From: Lachnospiraceae bacterium YSB2008 | GTDB taxonomy: Bacteria > Bacillota > Clostridia > Lachnospirales > Lachnospiraceae | Reading direction: 5' to 3' | DNA: 64,000 nucleotides | Assembly: GCA_000687655.1 (NCBI GenBank) | Contig: JHWR01000002.1 | Span: 124,001-188,000 of the forward strand | In this document: one piece after another, positions 8,401 through 17,897 of the stretch | Layout of the letters: every line of letters starts with the position of its first letter | Numbering within the stretch: the stretch's first letter is position 1 | Position numbers and translations under genes: made by a program | The notes under the pieces: model-generated | Database searches by the model: none | Seen by the model: only the letters and a program-made list of their open reading frames with translations | Told to the model about the DNA's origin: nothing

Positions 8401-11271
8401 TTAATCGGATACCTGATTGGTTCCGCTGATGGTTGCATGTGCAAGAGCCTTCTTGTCAAACATATATGCATATACAAAACCGGTAACCTCTGCTGCATTT
8501 GCAGAGTTGTATCCATTTTGGATAACCGTTGTAACAGAGACCTCCGGGTTCTGATAAGGTGCATATGATACAAACAGACCATGAGCAGGATTGTTTGCAC
8601 CTTCCTGTGCAGTTCCGGTCTTACCGGCAACATCAACTGAAAGACTGTTAAGGAAACGATTAGCTTTCAGATCGTCCGTGACAACAAGGCGCATTCCGTT
8701 ATGTACTGTATTCCAGATCGATGGATCCAGTTCTATAGTTGAATACACACTGCCCTCGTTTTCTTTTACAACATTTCCGGTATAATCCATGGTCCTGTCA
8801 ATAAGCGTCAGATTATAACAGGTTCCATTGTTTGAAATTGCAGTAACGTACTTTGACAGCTGAGTCGCAGTATAGTTGTGAGTACTCTGTCCGATAGCTG
8901 AAAGAACGGCATCACTGTCAGATATATGAGGAGATATCTCTTCTATCTCAACACCTGATTTATCGCCGAGTCCGAACATTTCCGCGTATTTTCTTATAAC
9001 ATTCATACCCTGTGAATCAACATATTCACCGGATTTTGTTGCCAGTCTGAAACCGACTTCATAGTAGAAATAGTTACAGGATATATCTATGGCACGTTCT
9101 ATACCTATAGTTCCGTGAGTTGCTTTATTGTGTGAATAAATCCAGCACTTAGGTTTTGAGAAACCTTTTTCAAAGACACCAAGGTCGGTAATCTGAGTAT
9201 CAAGATTTATGACACCTTCAGAAACCCCGGCTATGGTTGAAATAAGCTTAAAGGTCGATCCAGGAGCTGTACGAGTCATGGTTGCTCTGTTATACATAGG
9301 GCTGGTCTTGTCATTTAACAGCATATTATAATATTCTGTATCAATAGAGTTGGTCAGCTTGTTGTTATCATAACTTGGATAGCTTACCATTGCTCTGACC
9401 TTACCTGTATGTACATCCGTAACTACTATGGATCCTGAACAAGGCTTAAGAGCAAGCATTGCCGGGGTAATATCAAGACTCTTGATCTTCTTGATTATAA
9501 ATGTATAGCTGCTGTATGCGCCATTTAAGTAATTAGTGTACTCTGTATCACCATCACCATTCAGAACACCCTGAGCATAAAGCAGATTGATAACATCATA
9601 GCCGGACATGGTTTTGTCGAGTATCATGGCTCTAATAACCTGCTTGTCAAATTCAGTGTCTTCTTTAAGCGTATCACATATATAATCGATAAGAATTTTA
9701 TATGATTCATCAGAATCATAATATGCATCACTCTCATCAACTCCGCTTATATCTATGGCCTCGATGCTTATGAGATACTTGAAGAGTTCCTTCATGGTAA
9801 TATTTCCATATACAGAATATCTCTTGAAGTATTCTCCTTCCTGATCGAATAATGATGGATCATAGATTCCGTTCTTATTGAGCATCTCAAATATGTATTC
9901 AAAGTATTCTCTCATAATTGCCGAATGCTCTGATATTTCTACCGGCTCAGTTGTAAAATCAGTCCTGAGACTTGCCAGAGCATTATTCTTACTTTCTACA
10001 TATCTGGAGTGAATATCCTTTTCCAGATCACTCGCGCCAGGTTCGGTCATCTTTTCAAGAGACAGATAATTATTATTAAAGAATGAACAGTAAACTTCCG
10101 TAACCGGAATTGCTTCACTCTGATCCTTTATAGTAACCTCAGCAAAATCAACTATTCTTTCAGACAGAATTGTAGCAAGCTCCTGTTCAAGAATATCGTA
10201 GCAATACTTCTGAAGGTCACTGTCTATCGTAAGATATATATCATTTCCGGCAACAGATGTAGTCTCACTAAGAGTTTCTATAACTTTTCCGAGGTTATCT
10301 ACGTATACAACCTCTTCTCCGTCTGTACCATGAAGTTCAGGCTCGAAAACCTGCTCAATGCCGGCTTTTCCAACTACGTCACCATTCTTATAGGTTCTGT
10401 CGGTCTGTGTTTCATTAAAATTCTGAATATCAGCCTGGGATGCTTCGCCGACATAGCCGATAATATGTGCAAAATACTTTGCATCGTTATAAACACGCTT
10501 GGATGTGACTTCTATGTCCATACCGAGCAGAGAATCTTTATGCTCGATTATCGCATTTTTACTCTTCTCAGATATCCCTTCTGCTATTACAACTGATACA
10601 TACTGCTGATATCTGTTCAGCCAGAGCTCATATCTGCAGGCCAGAATCTCCATGGCTTCTTCATCAGAGAATTCGTTAGTGATACCGAAATTACTGTTCT
10701 TTTCATCTCCGAATCTGAGGTAATCAACTACTTCCTTGGCAGTACTGTTCTTCTGTTCTTCAGTAAGCTCATCATAAGAAGACTTTCCATATACGTCCTT
10801 AAGGAAGTTTTTGAGCGAAGTTCCTGAGACTTTATATGAGTAGACTCCTCTTTTCAGCTCAACTGGAAAGGTTATCGTAATATTGTCATTATTCTTTTTT
10901 AGTATTTCTATGGTATTGTGGATGATACGATTGCGCAGTTCATTTGTAGTAATGCCCATATTTCTGGCAGTTTCCCTTATGGAGGCATCACTCGCAAATG
11001 TAAGATTATAAGATATCTGATTATACGCCAAAAGATTACCGTTAACGTCATAGATTTTGCCCCTAATGGCATTTACGGTAATCGTTTTCTCCGTCTTAAC
11101 ATCAAGTGTATCAACATAACTGTCTCCTTCAACTATCTGCAGGTTGAAGAGCCTGGTTATGAGTACGGAGAACATTATAATCAGAATAAGAGTAACCGGA
11201 AAGAATCGGCTGCTCAGATATTCTAAAAGAAGGTCTTTTAAAAATATAAAAAATTCTTTGATAGTTCTCAT
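8401..11271 (-). CDS. mrdA: Class B penicillin-binding protein 2 (elongasome transpeptidase)
   Basis: Cross-links peptidoglycan in the elongation machinery with RodA. One N-terminal transmembrane helix (residues ~22-42), then a pedestal region with RGKIYDVNGNLLAYN (~70-84). The transpeptidase domain starts near residue 610 (GSIVVTDVHTGKVRAMVS) and has STFK (~671-674), SCN (~731-733) and KTGTA (~884-888). At 956 residues it is far longer than the ~630 of E. coli PBP2, because about 240 residues sit between LTIDSDLQ (~347-354) and the transpeptidase domain; this insertion has no motif I recognise. The ATG overlaps the mreD stop by 4 bp. Confidence 0.92.
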   Translation of the reverse strand: MRTIKEFFIFLKDLLLEYLSSRFFPVTLILIIMFSVLITRLFNLQIVEGDSYVDTLDVKTEKTITVNAIRGKIYDVNGNLLAYNQISYNLTFASDASIRETARNMGITTNELRNRIIHNTIEILKKNNDNITITFPVELKRGVYSYKVSGTSLKNFLKDVYGKSSYDELTEEQKNSTAKEVVDYLRFGDEKNSNFGITNEFSDEEAMEILACRYELWLNRYQQYVSVVIAEGISEKSKNAIIEHKDSLLGMDIEVTSKRVYNDAKYFAHIIGYVGEASQADIQNFNETQTDRTYKNGDVVGKAGIEQVFEPELHGTDGEEVVYVDNLGKVIETLSETTSVAGNDIYLTIDSDLQKYCYDILEQELATILSERIVDFAEVTIKDQSEAIPVTEVYCSFFNNNYLSLEKMTEPGASDLEKDIHSRYVESKNNALASLRTDFTTEPVEISEHSAIMREYFEYIFEMLNKNGIYDPSLFDQEGEYFKRYSVYGNITMKELFKYLISIEAIDISGVDESDAYYDSDESYKILIDYICDTLKEDTEFDKQVIRAMILDKTMSGYDVINLLYAQGVLNGDGDTEYTNYLNGAYSSYTFIIKKIKSLDITPAMLALKPCSGSIVVTDVHTGKVRAMVSYPSYDNNKLTNSIDTEYYNMLLNDKTSPMYNRATMTRTAPGSTFKLISTIAGVSEGVINLDTQITDLGVFEKGFSKPKCWIYSHNKATHGTIGIERAIDISCNYFYYEVGFRLATKSGEYVDSQGMNVIRKYAEMFGLGDKSGVEIEEISPHISDSDAVLSAIGQSTHNYTATQLSKYVTAISNNGTCYNLTLIDRTMDYTGNVVKENEGSVYSTIELDPSIWNTVHNGMRLVVTDDLKANRFLNSLSVDVAGKTGTAQEGANNPAHGLFVSYAPYQNPEVSVTTVIQNGYNSANAAEVTGFVYAYMFDKKALAHATISGTNQVSD

Positions 11272-11777
11272 AATATGTCTTTCTCGAGCTTGTTCTTAAG
11301 CTTTTTATTTATCAGTACATAGAATCTGTAGATGATTATTGATACAACAACTGTATACATCATCTGAGGGAATATGATACTGAAAAGGTATTCTTTAAAG
11401 TCAAATCTTTTATTAAGCAGAAATACGAATACATATATAGCGGTTTCAAAAACAAATTCATCAAATGTAACGATAACAACAGGGAGGAATATATCTTCCA
11501 TAAGATAATTTCTGTGGAAGAATCCATTTACATATCCAATGATCATGTAAAGCAGCATATATGGCCCAAGCAGCTCTCCATAGAAAACATCACACAAAAA
11601 ACCGCTGAAGAAACCTATGAGCATTCCTTCCTTTCTGCCGCGCATGATACCGAATGACATAGTAAGTATCAGGAGCAGATTAGGACTTACACCTCTTGTG
11701 CTGTGAAATGAAAATATAGAATACTGAAGCAGAAACGATATCAGTATTAATATGGCAAGTGTTATTACTCTCTTCAT
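11268..11777 (-). CDS. mreD: Rod shape-determining protein MreD
   Basis: Small polytopic membrane protein of the elongasome. Five hydrophobic segments are visible in 169 residues, with the typical GMLIGFFSGFLCDVFYG stretch around residues 53-69. It sits between mreC (2 bp gap) and the PBP2 gene (4 bp overlap), which is the main support because MreD sequences are poorly conserved. Confidence 0.9.
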   Translation of the reverse strand: MKRVITLAILILISFLLQYSIFSFHSTRGVSPNLLLILTMSFGIMRGRKEGMLIGFFSGFLCDVFYGELLGPYMLLYMIIGYVNGFFHRNYLMEDIFLPVVIVTFDEFVFETAIYVFVFLLNKRFDFKEYLFSIIFPQMMYTVVVSIIIYRFYVLINKKLKNKLEKDIL

Positions 11778-11779
11778 AA

Positions 11780-12634
11780 TCAGTAATTAACTTCCCTTTT
11801 CCTATCTAGTATAACAACTACATCATCAATATCACTGAAATCTGACGCAGGGATAAGATGTGCTGATTTAGTCAGGTTATTGGTGTCCATTGATATATCC
11901 TTGACATATCCTATGGTTATTCCGAAGAAATATCTGTCAGAAACATTTGATGTTACGACTCTGTCGCCTTCTTCTATATCGGCATCCTTATCTATGTTTG
12001 TAATAGTCAGATAACCGGAATCAATATTTGACAGGCTTCCGTTAACAGTTGAAAGAACGTTGTTTCCACCGATCTCTGCAATTATATTTGAGTTATCATC
12101 TATAATTGCTCTGACCTTTGCATAGTTATCATAAGACTCAACAACTATACCTATAAGCCCTTTATCCGACAGAACGTTACAGTCTTCGTAAACACCGTCA
12201 TTAAGTCCTTTGTTGATATAGAACTCACTGAACCATTGCGATGAATTTGATGAGAAAACTCTCGCTACTGTCATATTGTAGTCCGGATAAAGTTCATTAA
12301 GATCATAAAGACTTCTGAGTTCAGAAAGCTCAGAGAGCTCAGATTCATTTCTCTCTATCTCATTCTGATATCTGCTGACTTCTTTTTTAAGCTCTTCATT
12401 TTCGGCTTTGAGTTTTTCAACATCATCAAAAACCTGCATACGGTTTTCAATCCATTCGCCTATAGTATTAACACCACGCTGCATCGGAGTAATAAAGTTT
12501 CCGGTTATGCTGCGTATGCCTCTCATCATTCCCGGCCTTATTGTAGACATTACAATAAGAGCTATACATACTGCTGACAGAAACAGCAGAAGGTATTTGG
12601 GACTTATATCCTTCTTTCTGTTAAATCTTTTCAT
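11780..12634 (-). CDS. mreC: Rod shape-determining protein MreC
   Basis: Bitopic elongasome scaffold that activates PBP2. The N-terminal transmembrane helix (residues ~13-30) is followed by a coiled coil (~70-105, rich in E/L/N) and two beta-barrel subdomains; VARVFSSNSSQWFSEFYINKG and LSDKGLIGIVVE are family hallmarks. The ATG abuts the radC stop (TAG then ATG). mreB, normally the gene directly before mreC, is absent from this locus. Confidence 0.93.
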   Translation of the reverse strand: MKRFNRKKDISPKYLLLFLSAVCIALIVMSTIRPGMMRGIRSITGNFITPMQRGVNTIGEWIENRMQVFDDVEKLKAENEELKKEVSRYQNEIERNESELSELSELRSLYDLNELYPDYNMTVARVFSSNSSQWFSEFYINKGLNDGVYEDCNVLSDKGLIGIVVESYDNYAKVRAIIDDNSNIIAEIGGNNVLSTVNGSLSNIDSGYLTITNIDKDADIEEGDRVVTSNVSDRYFFGITIGYVKDISMDTNNLTKSAHLIPASDFSDIDDVVVILDRKREVNY

Positions 12635-13327
12635 CTATATCAATCCTTCTTCGGAAAAACTGTAATACTTCTTATCTCCGATTATTATATGATCAAGGAG
12701 CTTTATACCAAGCTCCTCTCCCAGTTTTCTGATTCTTTCGGTAATAACAATATCCTTATCACTGGGACTCGGATTGCCACTGGGATGATTATGTAAAAGT
12801 ATCAGACTTACAGCATCATTCTTTAAAGCATCAAGGAAAAGTTCTCTTGGTAATAAAAGAGATGCATTTACGGTACCTGTTGAAAGCTCTTTCCATTTGA
12901 TAATGGCATTCTGTGAATTGAGATATAACAGGAACACGCTCTCCACTGTCCTGTAGCGACACTCCTCCATAAAATAGTCGGCTACTGTTGACGGTGAACC
13001 AAATGTGATATTTGGTTTGAAGCTCTCTCTGGACATTCGCTTCGATATTTCTGTTATAGCAAGTATCTGACAAGCTTTGACCTTTCCGACACCTTTAACC
13101 TTTGTCAGTTCTGATACTGACATATAGTTCAGTCCGGGAAGACCCTTTATTGTCGGATGTGCATTTAATACTGTCTGAGCAAGCTCAATGGCGGATACAT
13201 CTTTGGTACCGCTTCTGAGCAAAAGCGCAAGGAGTTCTGCATCACTTAGTGAACCGATTCCGAACTCCAATGTCTTTTCGTATGGCCTCTCTGAAGCTGC
13301 CATATCTTTGATTCTGTTATTAGTCAT
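12635..13327 (-). CDS. radC: RadC/YsxA-family JAB-domain protein
   Basis: Helix-hairpin-helix region (LTKVKGVGKVKACQILA, about residues 72-88) followed by a JAB1/MPN-type metalloprotease-like domain. The metal-binding motif HNHPSGNPSPSDKD is intact. Despite the name, a DNA repair role is not established for the family. GAAAGGAG precedes the ATG. In many Bacillota the order is maf-radC-mreB-mreC-mreD; here radC is directly joined to mreC. Confidence 0.94.
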   Translation of the reverse strand: MTNNRIKDMAASERPYEKTLEFGIGSLSDAELLALLLRSGTKDVSAIELAQTVLNAHPTIKGLPGLNYMSVSELTKVKGVGKVKACQILAITEISKRMSRESFKPNITFGSPSTVADYFMEECRYRTVESVFLLYLNSQNAIIKWKELSTGTVNASLLLPRELFLDALKNDAVSLILLHNHPSGNPSPSDKDIVITERIRKLGEELGIKLLDHIIIGDKKYYSFSEEGLI

Positions 13328-13385
13328 ATAAGCTCCTTTCTTTGTCTCTTTGGGGCAAAAAAGAAAAGCTCATAGATAATCTATT

Positions 13386-14666
13386 TTACCATACAAGTAG
13401 CTCTTTATCTACCATTTTCTGAATGGACATCATTATACCGAACTTGGCATGAGGGTAGGTAAGACCACCCTGAAAATATACTGCAAACGGCTCTCTCAGA
13501 GGTGCATCAGCTGAGAGTTCTATGGAAGCTCCGGATACAAAAGCTCCGGCGGCCATGACTACTTCGTCATCATATCCAGGCATAGCCCATGGCTCCGGTG
13601 TAACGAAGCTGTCGACAGGTGCAGCGGCCTGTATTCCTTCGCAGAAAGCAAGAACCTTCTCTCTGCTTCCGAGAACAACTGACTGTATTATATCCTGCCT
13701 TGCTTCAGAGCTCTTTGGAATTGCATTAAAACCTAGTTTTTCATAGCATGCAGCGGCAAAAATGGCTCCTTTCAGAGCAGCGGCTGTGACTGTAGGAGCA
13801 AGGAAAAGGCCCTGCGTAAAATCTCTGGTTTCTGAAAGTGATGCGCCCACTTCTTTTCCAAGTCCCGGTGTTGTAAGCCTTGCAGCACATTTAGCTATAC
13901 ATTCTTTCGTTCCGCATATATATCCTCCAAGTTTTGCAAGTCCTCCGCCCGGATTCTTAATAAGGGATCCTACAACCATATCAGCGCCTACATCAGATGG
14001 TTCAATAGTATCTACAAATTCACCATAGCAGTTATCAACCATTATAATAATATCAGGACGTATGCTCTTTATGAAGCTTATAACATCTCCTATTGCTTCT
14101 ACAGAAAGACTGATTCTGGTATCGTAACCTTTTGAACGCTGAATCTCTATAAGCTTTGTATTTGGCTTAATATGAGCCTTGATACCTTCTTTATCAAAGC
14201 TTCCGTCAGGAAGGAGTGCAACTTCATCATATGTTATTCCAAACTCAGCAAGAGAACCCAGTTCTTCTCTTATTCCTATAACCCCCTGTAATGTGTCATA
14301 AACACTTCCCGCAACTGAAAGCATCTCATCTCCGGGACGAAGAATGCCTGAAAGTGCAACAGTCAGAGCATGCGTACCGCAGGTGATCTGCTGACGTACA
14401 AGAGCGTCCTCTGTATGGAATACCTTGGCGTAAACACTTTCCAAAGTGTCTCTGCCGGCATCGTTATAACCGTAGCCTGTAGAACCATACAGATGATTCT
14501 CAGCAAGCTTTGCGTCCTGCATAGCTTTCAGAACCTTGATCTGATTATATTCCGCTCTCTTATCTATACCAAGAAAACGCTCCTTTAAACCGGCTTCGAT
14601 TTCCTCGCAGAAATCGTATACTTTCTCGGATATTCCGAGTGATTTGTAGTATTCTCTAATTTCCAT
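13386..14666 (-). CDS. Methionine gamma-lyase family PLP-dependent protein (PF06838 type)
   Basis: Fold type I PLP enzyme, of the group once called aluminium resistance proteins. Key segments: YGYNDAGRDTLE, QITCGTHALTVALSG, and the PLP lysine in GSLIKNPGGGLA. Substrate in vivo is unknown; C-S lyase activity on sulfur amino acids is the family expectation. The frame is open to 14705, but GAGG lies 9 bases before the ATG at 14664-14666 (MEIREYYKSLG), which matches the family N-terminus. It follows miaA across a repeat-bearing gap, an arrangement with mutS-mutL-miaA that recurs in Clostridia. Confidence 0.88.
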   Translation of the reverse strand: MEIREYYKSLGISEKVYDFCEEIEAGLKERFLGIDKRAEYNQIKVLKAMQDAKLAENHLYGSTGYGYNDAGRDTLESVYAKVFHTEDALVRQQITCGTHALTVALSGILRPGDEMLSVAGSVYDTLQGVIGIREELGSLAEFGITYDEVALLPDGSFDKEGIKAHIKPNTKLIEIQRSKGYDTRISLSVEAIGDVISFIKSIRPDIIIMVDNCYGEFVDTIEPSDVGADMVVGSLIKNPGGGLAKLGGYICGTKECIAKCAARLTTPGLGKEVGASLSETRDFTQGLFLAPTVTAAALKGAIFAAACYEKLGFNAIPKSSEARQDIIQSVVLGSREKVLAFCEGIQAAAPVDSFVTPEPWAMPGYDDEVVMAAGAFVSGASIELSADAPLREPFAVYFQGGLTYPHAKFGIMMSIQKMVDKELLVW

Positions 14667-14686
14667 TTTATACCTCATATTGTGAC

Positions 14687-14829
14687 GATTGATACTATAT
14701 AACAATATACCCTCGAAAACGCGCTCCCGCTCCGTTCCGCACGTAGCAGTACTAAACTCGTGTTAAAACACTCGTTAAGTACTGACGTGCTCCAAGGGTT
14801 TTCTCGGGTACATGTTAATTGTATCAATC
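14687..14829. repeat. 143-bp palindromic, MITE-like element
   Basis: The ends form terminal inverted repeats: GATTGATAC at 14687-14695 and GTATCAATC at 14821-14829, with similarity continuing inward for about 32 bp per side (ending in ...CGAAAAC on one side and ...GAGAAAAC on the reverse complement of the other). A second inner inverted repeat of about 24-26 bp pairs 14739-14764 with 14767-14790. The whole can fold into one long hairpin. It carries no open reading frame. No clear target-site duplication is visible. It occupies most of the gap between miaA and the PLP lyase gene. Confidence 0.7.
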
Positions 14830-14858
14830 TGTTATTAATAGTTAATAAAATATAGATT

Positions 14859-14918
14859 ACAGATTAATACACAAATCATATGCACGAAAAACCCTCTGAG
14901 GCCGTCGGTGCTTAACGA
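14859..14918. repeat. Half-copy of the 14687-14829 element
   Basis: This stretch begins ACAGATTAATACACA and ends GGTGCTTAACGA. Base by base it resembles the reverse complement of the right half of the neighbouring element (ACAGATTGATACAAT ... AGTACTTAACGA). Only one arm is present, so it looks like a decayed or truncated copy. It ends 11 bases before the miaA stop codon. Confidence 0.55.
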
Positions 14919-14929
14919 ATAGACACTTT

Positions 14930-15874
14930 TTAAGTGGCTATGAGTTTAGCTAACATTTTATTGATTACCGCTTCGTCGTCCGTAAGCTCATCCTTGTTAA
15001 TCCAGATTACGTCGGGATTTCTGCGGAACCATGTAAGCTGGCGTTTGGCGAAATGACGTGTATCCTGTTTGATCTCTGATTTCGCAAGTTCGATATTTTC
15101 AGGAGTTATAGTGAAATCGGAATCAATCAAAGGCAGAAGCTCTTTATATCCGATGCCCTGCATGGATATATGTGATTCATTCAGACCCTGTTTTTTGAGT
15201 GCAATGACTTCATCGACGAGTCCTTCGTCAAACATTATATCCACTCGCATGTCTATACGTTCATAGAGTCTTGCTCTGTTCATGGTAAGAACGAAGTATC
15301 GTACATCGTAAGGTGATTCTTTGGCTTTCTCGACAGCATTATGCTCTGATATCGGTTTTCCGTTCTTATGATAGAAATCAAGAGCCCTTATTACACGTTT
15401 GATATTATTCTTATGGATGATATCAGTTGATGCCGGATCTACTTCTCTCAGTTTTTCATACAGTCTGTCAGGACCGTTTTCTTCTTTTGAAATCTCCCAT
15501 AAAGAATCAGCATAACCGTCATCCTCTTCCTCGTTAAATGAAGTGTCATAAACAACTGAATCAATATAGAATCCGGTTCCACCGGCAAGTATAGGTACAT
15601 TTCCACGTGCTGTAATGTCTTCTATACATTTCTTTGCAATAGATTGGAATTCTGTTACATTGAAAGGATGAAAAGGTGAAAAACAATCTATAAGGTGGTG
15701 CGGAACGCCATCCATTTCTGATTCTTTTATCTTTGCGGTACCGATATTCATTCCTTTATATACCTGCATAGAGTCAGCGGAGATTATCTCCCCGCTGATC
15801 TTCTTTGCAAGTTTTATGGATATGTCTGTTTTTCCCACTGCCGTCGGACCGGCTAGAACTATAAGTGGTGTCAT
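14930..15874 (-). CDS. miaA: tRNA dimethylallyltransferase
   Basis: Transfers dimethylallyl to N6 of A37 in tRNAs reading UNN codons. The P-loop GPTAVGKTDIS is at residues 8-18, ISADSMQVYKGMNIGTAK at about 32-49, and the tRNA-binding region QDTRHFAKRQLTWFR near 275-289. A 314-residue length is normal. It follows mutL by 1 bp. MiaB, encoded four genes upstream, methylthiolates the same base, so both steps of ms2i6A synthesis are in one operon. Confidence 0.96.
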   Translation of the reverse strand: MTPLIVLAGPTAVGKTDISIKLAKKISGEIISADSMQVYKGMNIGTAKIKESEMDGVPHHLIDCFSPFHPFNVTEFQSIAKKCIEDITARGNVPILAGGTGFYIDSVVYDTSFNEEEDDGYADSLWEISKEENGPDRLYEKLREVDPASTDIIHKNNIKRVIRALDFYHKNGKPISEHNAVEKAKESPYDVRYFVLTMNRARLYERIDMRVDIMFDEGLVDEVIALKKQGLNESHISMQGIGYKELLPLIDSDFTITPENIELAKSEIKQDTRHFAKRQLTWFRRNPDVIWINKDELTDDEAVINKMLAKLIAT

Positions 15875-15875
15875 C

Positions 15876-17897
15876 TTAAACTATCCTCTTAAATTTTTTA
15901 TCGATTTCTGCTTTGCTGAATTTGATCAGTGTCGGTCTGCCATGAGGACAGGTGTAAGGATTCTCAAGTGTCATAAGTTCATCTATCAATGCCTGTACTT
16001 CAACAAACGATATATGCTGATTACCTTTTACGGCAGCTTTGCAGCCCATGGTTGCAATCTTATGTACAAATATATCTTCCGTTACTCCGGATACGTCACT
16101 TGCGAGATATGCTGCAAACTCAAGGAATACATCTCTTCCCTCAAGACCAACAAGATTCACAGGGACAGCCGACAGTCTTACTTCGTTGTCACCGAAGTCT
16201 GATATTTCAAATCCGGACTTCTCAAAGTATTCCATATTTGATATACATGCGGCTTTTTCTTCAGGACTGAGTGAAATCACCATAGGTGGATACAGATTCT
16301 GAGATACTATATTTCTTTCTTTAAATTCTTTCATGAATCTCTCGTAATTGACCTTTTCATGAGCGGCATGCTGATCCATGAGATATAGATCATCCAAATA
16401 CTCAGTGATCCAGTAAGTATTGAAGGCAAGTCCTATAATCTTATGCTTTGGAAGGGCTTCTTTTGAGAGATAGTTGTCATCTGTAAGCTCCTGCTGTTTG
16501 CCTGCAGTAAACTGAGGCTCCATGGCCGGCGCGGAAATTGAATTCACGTCAGACTCTGAGTTTACTTTGGACTGATCTGAATTCTCAGTTTGAGTTTCAT
16601 CCAGTTTCTTTCTGAATTCAGGCGGAAGCATGGCATTCAGTATTGTAAATGAATCCATGTCCGTTTTTTTCAATGCATCCTTTTCTTCAATACTGAATTG
16701 CTTTACATGATTACTGTATGAATTAACTTGATTATTCTGATTTGACTGATTATATGTGTTTTTAGCGGTTTCTTCTACTCGAGAAGTGTTGTCGTTGCTA
16801 TTTTTGGTATACTCAAATTGAGACACCACAGGTCTTTCGTAGTCTGATTTAACCGGTTTGTCTTTAGCAGGTGTTGACGGTTTATCATATGTAGCCGTAA
16901 ATTCAGGAATATGTTCTTTTTCTTTCAGAGCGTCACTCACTGCATGATACACAGCACTGAACAGTCCCTTTTCGTCCTCGTATTTGAATTCCTGCTTGGA
17001 AGGATGAACATTTACATCACACTTCTTTCCCGGAAGACTGATATTAAGAACAGTAAACGGGAATTTATGCTGCATTATAAATGTTTTATATGCTTCTTCT
17101 ATGGCTCTGAATACAATTCCGGAGCTTATATAGCGTCCGTTAACAAAGTAAGTCTCGAAGCTTCGGTTACCTTTGCAGACGAAAGGCTTTCCGACATAAC
17201 CTTTTATACTTATTTCACCATCTGTGTAGTCAACTTCAAGAAGATTCTTAGTAATATCTTTACCGTAAATGGAATAGATTACATCTTTAAGCTTTCCATT
17301 TCCTGATGTATCAAGAACAGTTTTATCGTTACTGATGAGTTTAAAGGATATATCAGGACTTGAAAGGGCAAATCTGGTCATAATGTCATTTATATATGAG
17401 CCCTCAGTCATACCGGTTTTAAGGAACTTAAGTCTCGGTGTGGTATTAAAGAATATGTTTCTTGAGATTATTGTTGTTCCGTTTGGAGCTCCAGTCTCAG
17501 ACAGTTCTATCTCTTTGCCACCATGTACTATGTATTTGATTCCCGTAGAGCTGTCAGCAGTTTTTGTAATGATTTCAGTTTCAGTTACCGCGGATATGGT
17601 TGAGAGTGCTTCGCCTCGGAATCCGAGTGTTGCTATTCCGCTTAGCTCGTCAGCTGTTGTAAGCTTGCTCGTGGCATGTCTTTCACAGGCAAGACGTATC
17701 TCGTCGCCCGGTATTCCACATCCATTGTCAGTTACGCGGATGTATTCCTTGCCGCCATCCCTGATTTCTACAGTAATTCTTGTTGCTCCTGCATCGATAG
17801 AGTTCTCTACAAGCTCTTTTACAATGCTTTTTGGACGTTCAACTACTTCGCCTGCAGCAATCTTATCTATTACATTTTGGTCCAGTACTTTGATCAT
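15876..17897 (-). CDS. mutL: DNA mismatch repair protein MutL (endonuclease type)
   Basis: GHKL ATPase that couples MutS mismatch recognition to strand incision. N-terminal motifs: ELVENSIDAGA, DNGCGI and GFRGEAL. A ~130-residue Asn/Ser/Thr-rich linker follows. The C-terminal domain has the nicking-endonuclease motif DQHAAHEKVNYE, GCKAAVKGNQ and CPHGRPT. These show a MutL with its own nickase, as in organisms lacking MutH. The ATG overlaps the mutS stop by 4 bp. Confidence 0.96.
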   Translation of the reverse strand: MIKVLDQNVIDKIAAGEVVERPKSIVKELVENSIDAGATRITVEIRDGGKEYIRVTDNGCGIPGDEIRLACERHATSKLTTADELSGIATLGFRGEALSTISAVTETEIITKTADSSTGIKYIVHGGKEIELSETGAPNGTTIISRNIFFNTTPRLKFLKTGMTEGSYINDIMTRFALSSPDISFKLISNDKTVLDTSGNGKLKDVIYSIYGKDITKNLLEVDYTDGEISIKGYVGKPFVCKGNRSFETYFVNGRYISSGIVFRAIEEAYKTFIMQHKFPFTVLNISLPGKKCDVNVHPSKQEFKYEDEKGLFSAVYHAVSDALKEKEHIPEFTATYDKPSTPAKDKPVKSDYERPVVSQFEYTKNSNDNTSRVEETAKNTYNQSNQNNQVNSYSNHVKQFSIEEKDALKKTDMDSFTILNAMLPPEFRKKLDETQTENSDQSKVNSESDVNSISAPAMEPQFTAGKQQELTDDNYLSKEALPKHKIIGLAFNTYWITEYLDDLYLMDQHAAHEKVNYERFMKEFKERNIVSQNLYPPMVISLSPEEKAACISNMEYFEKSGFEISDFGDNEVRLSAVPVNLVGLEGRDVFLEFAAYLASDVSGVTEDIFVHKIATMGCKAAVKGNQHISFVEVQALIDELMTLENPYTCPHGRPTLIKFSKAEIDKKFKRIV

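Noticed and set aside
13328-13385. Terminator after the PLP-lyase gene
   Set aside because: A five-base ATAGA/TCTAT stem and a distant T-rich stretch are too weak and too far apart to support a call.
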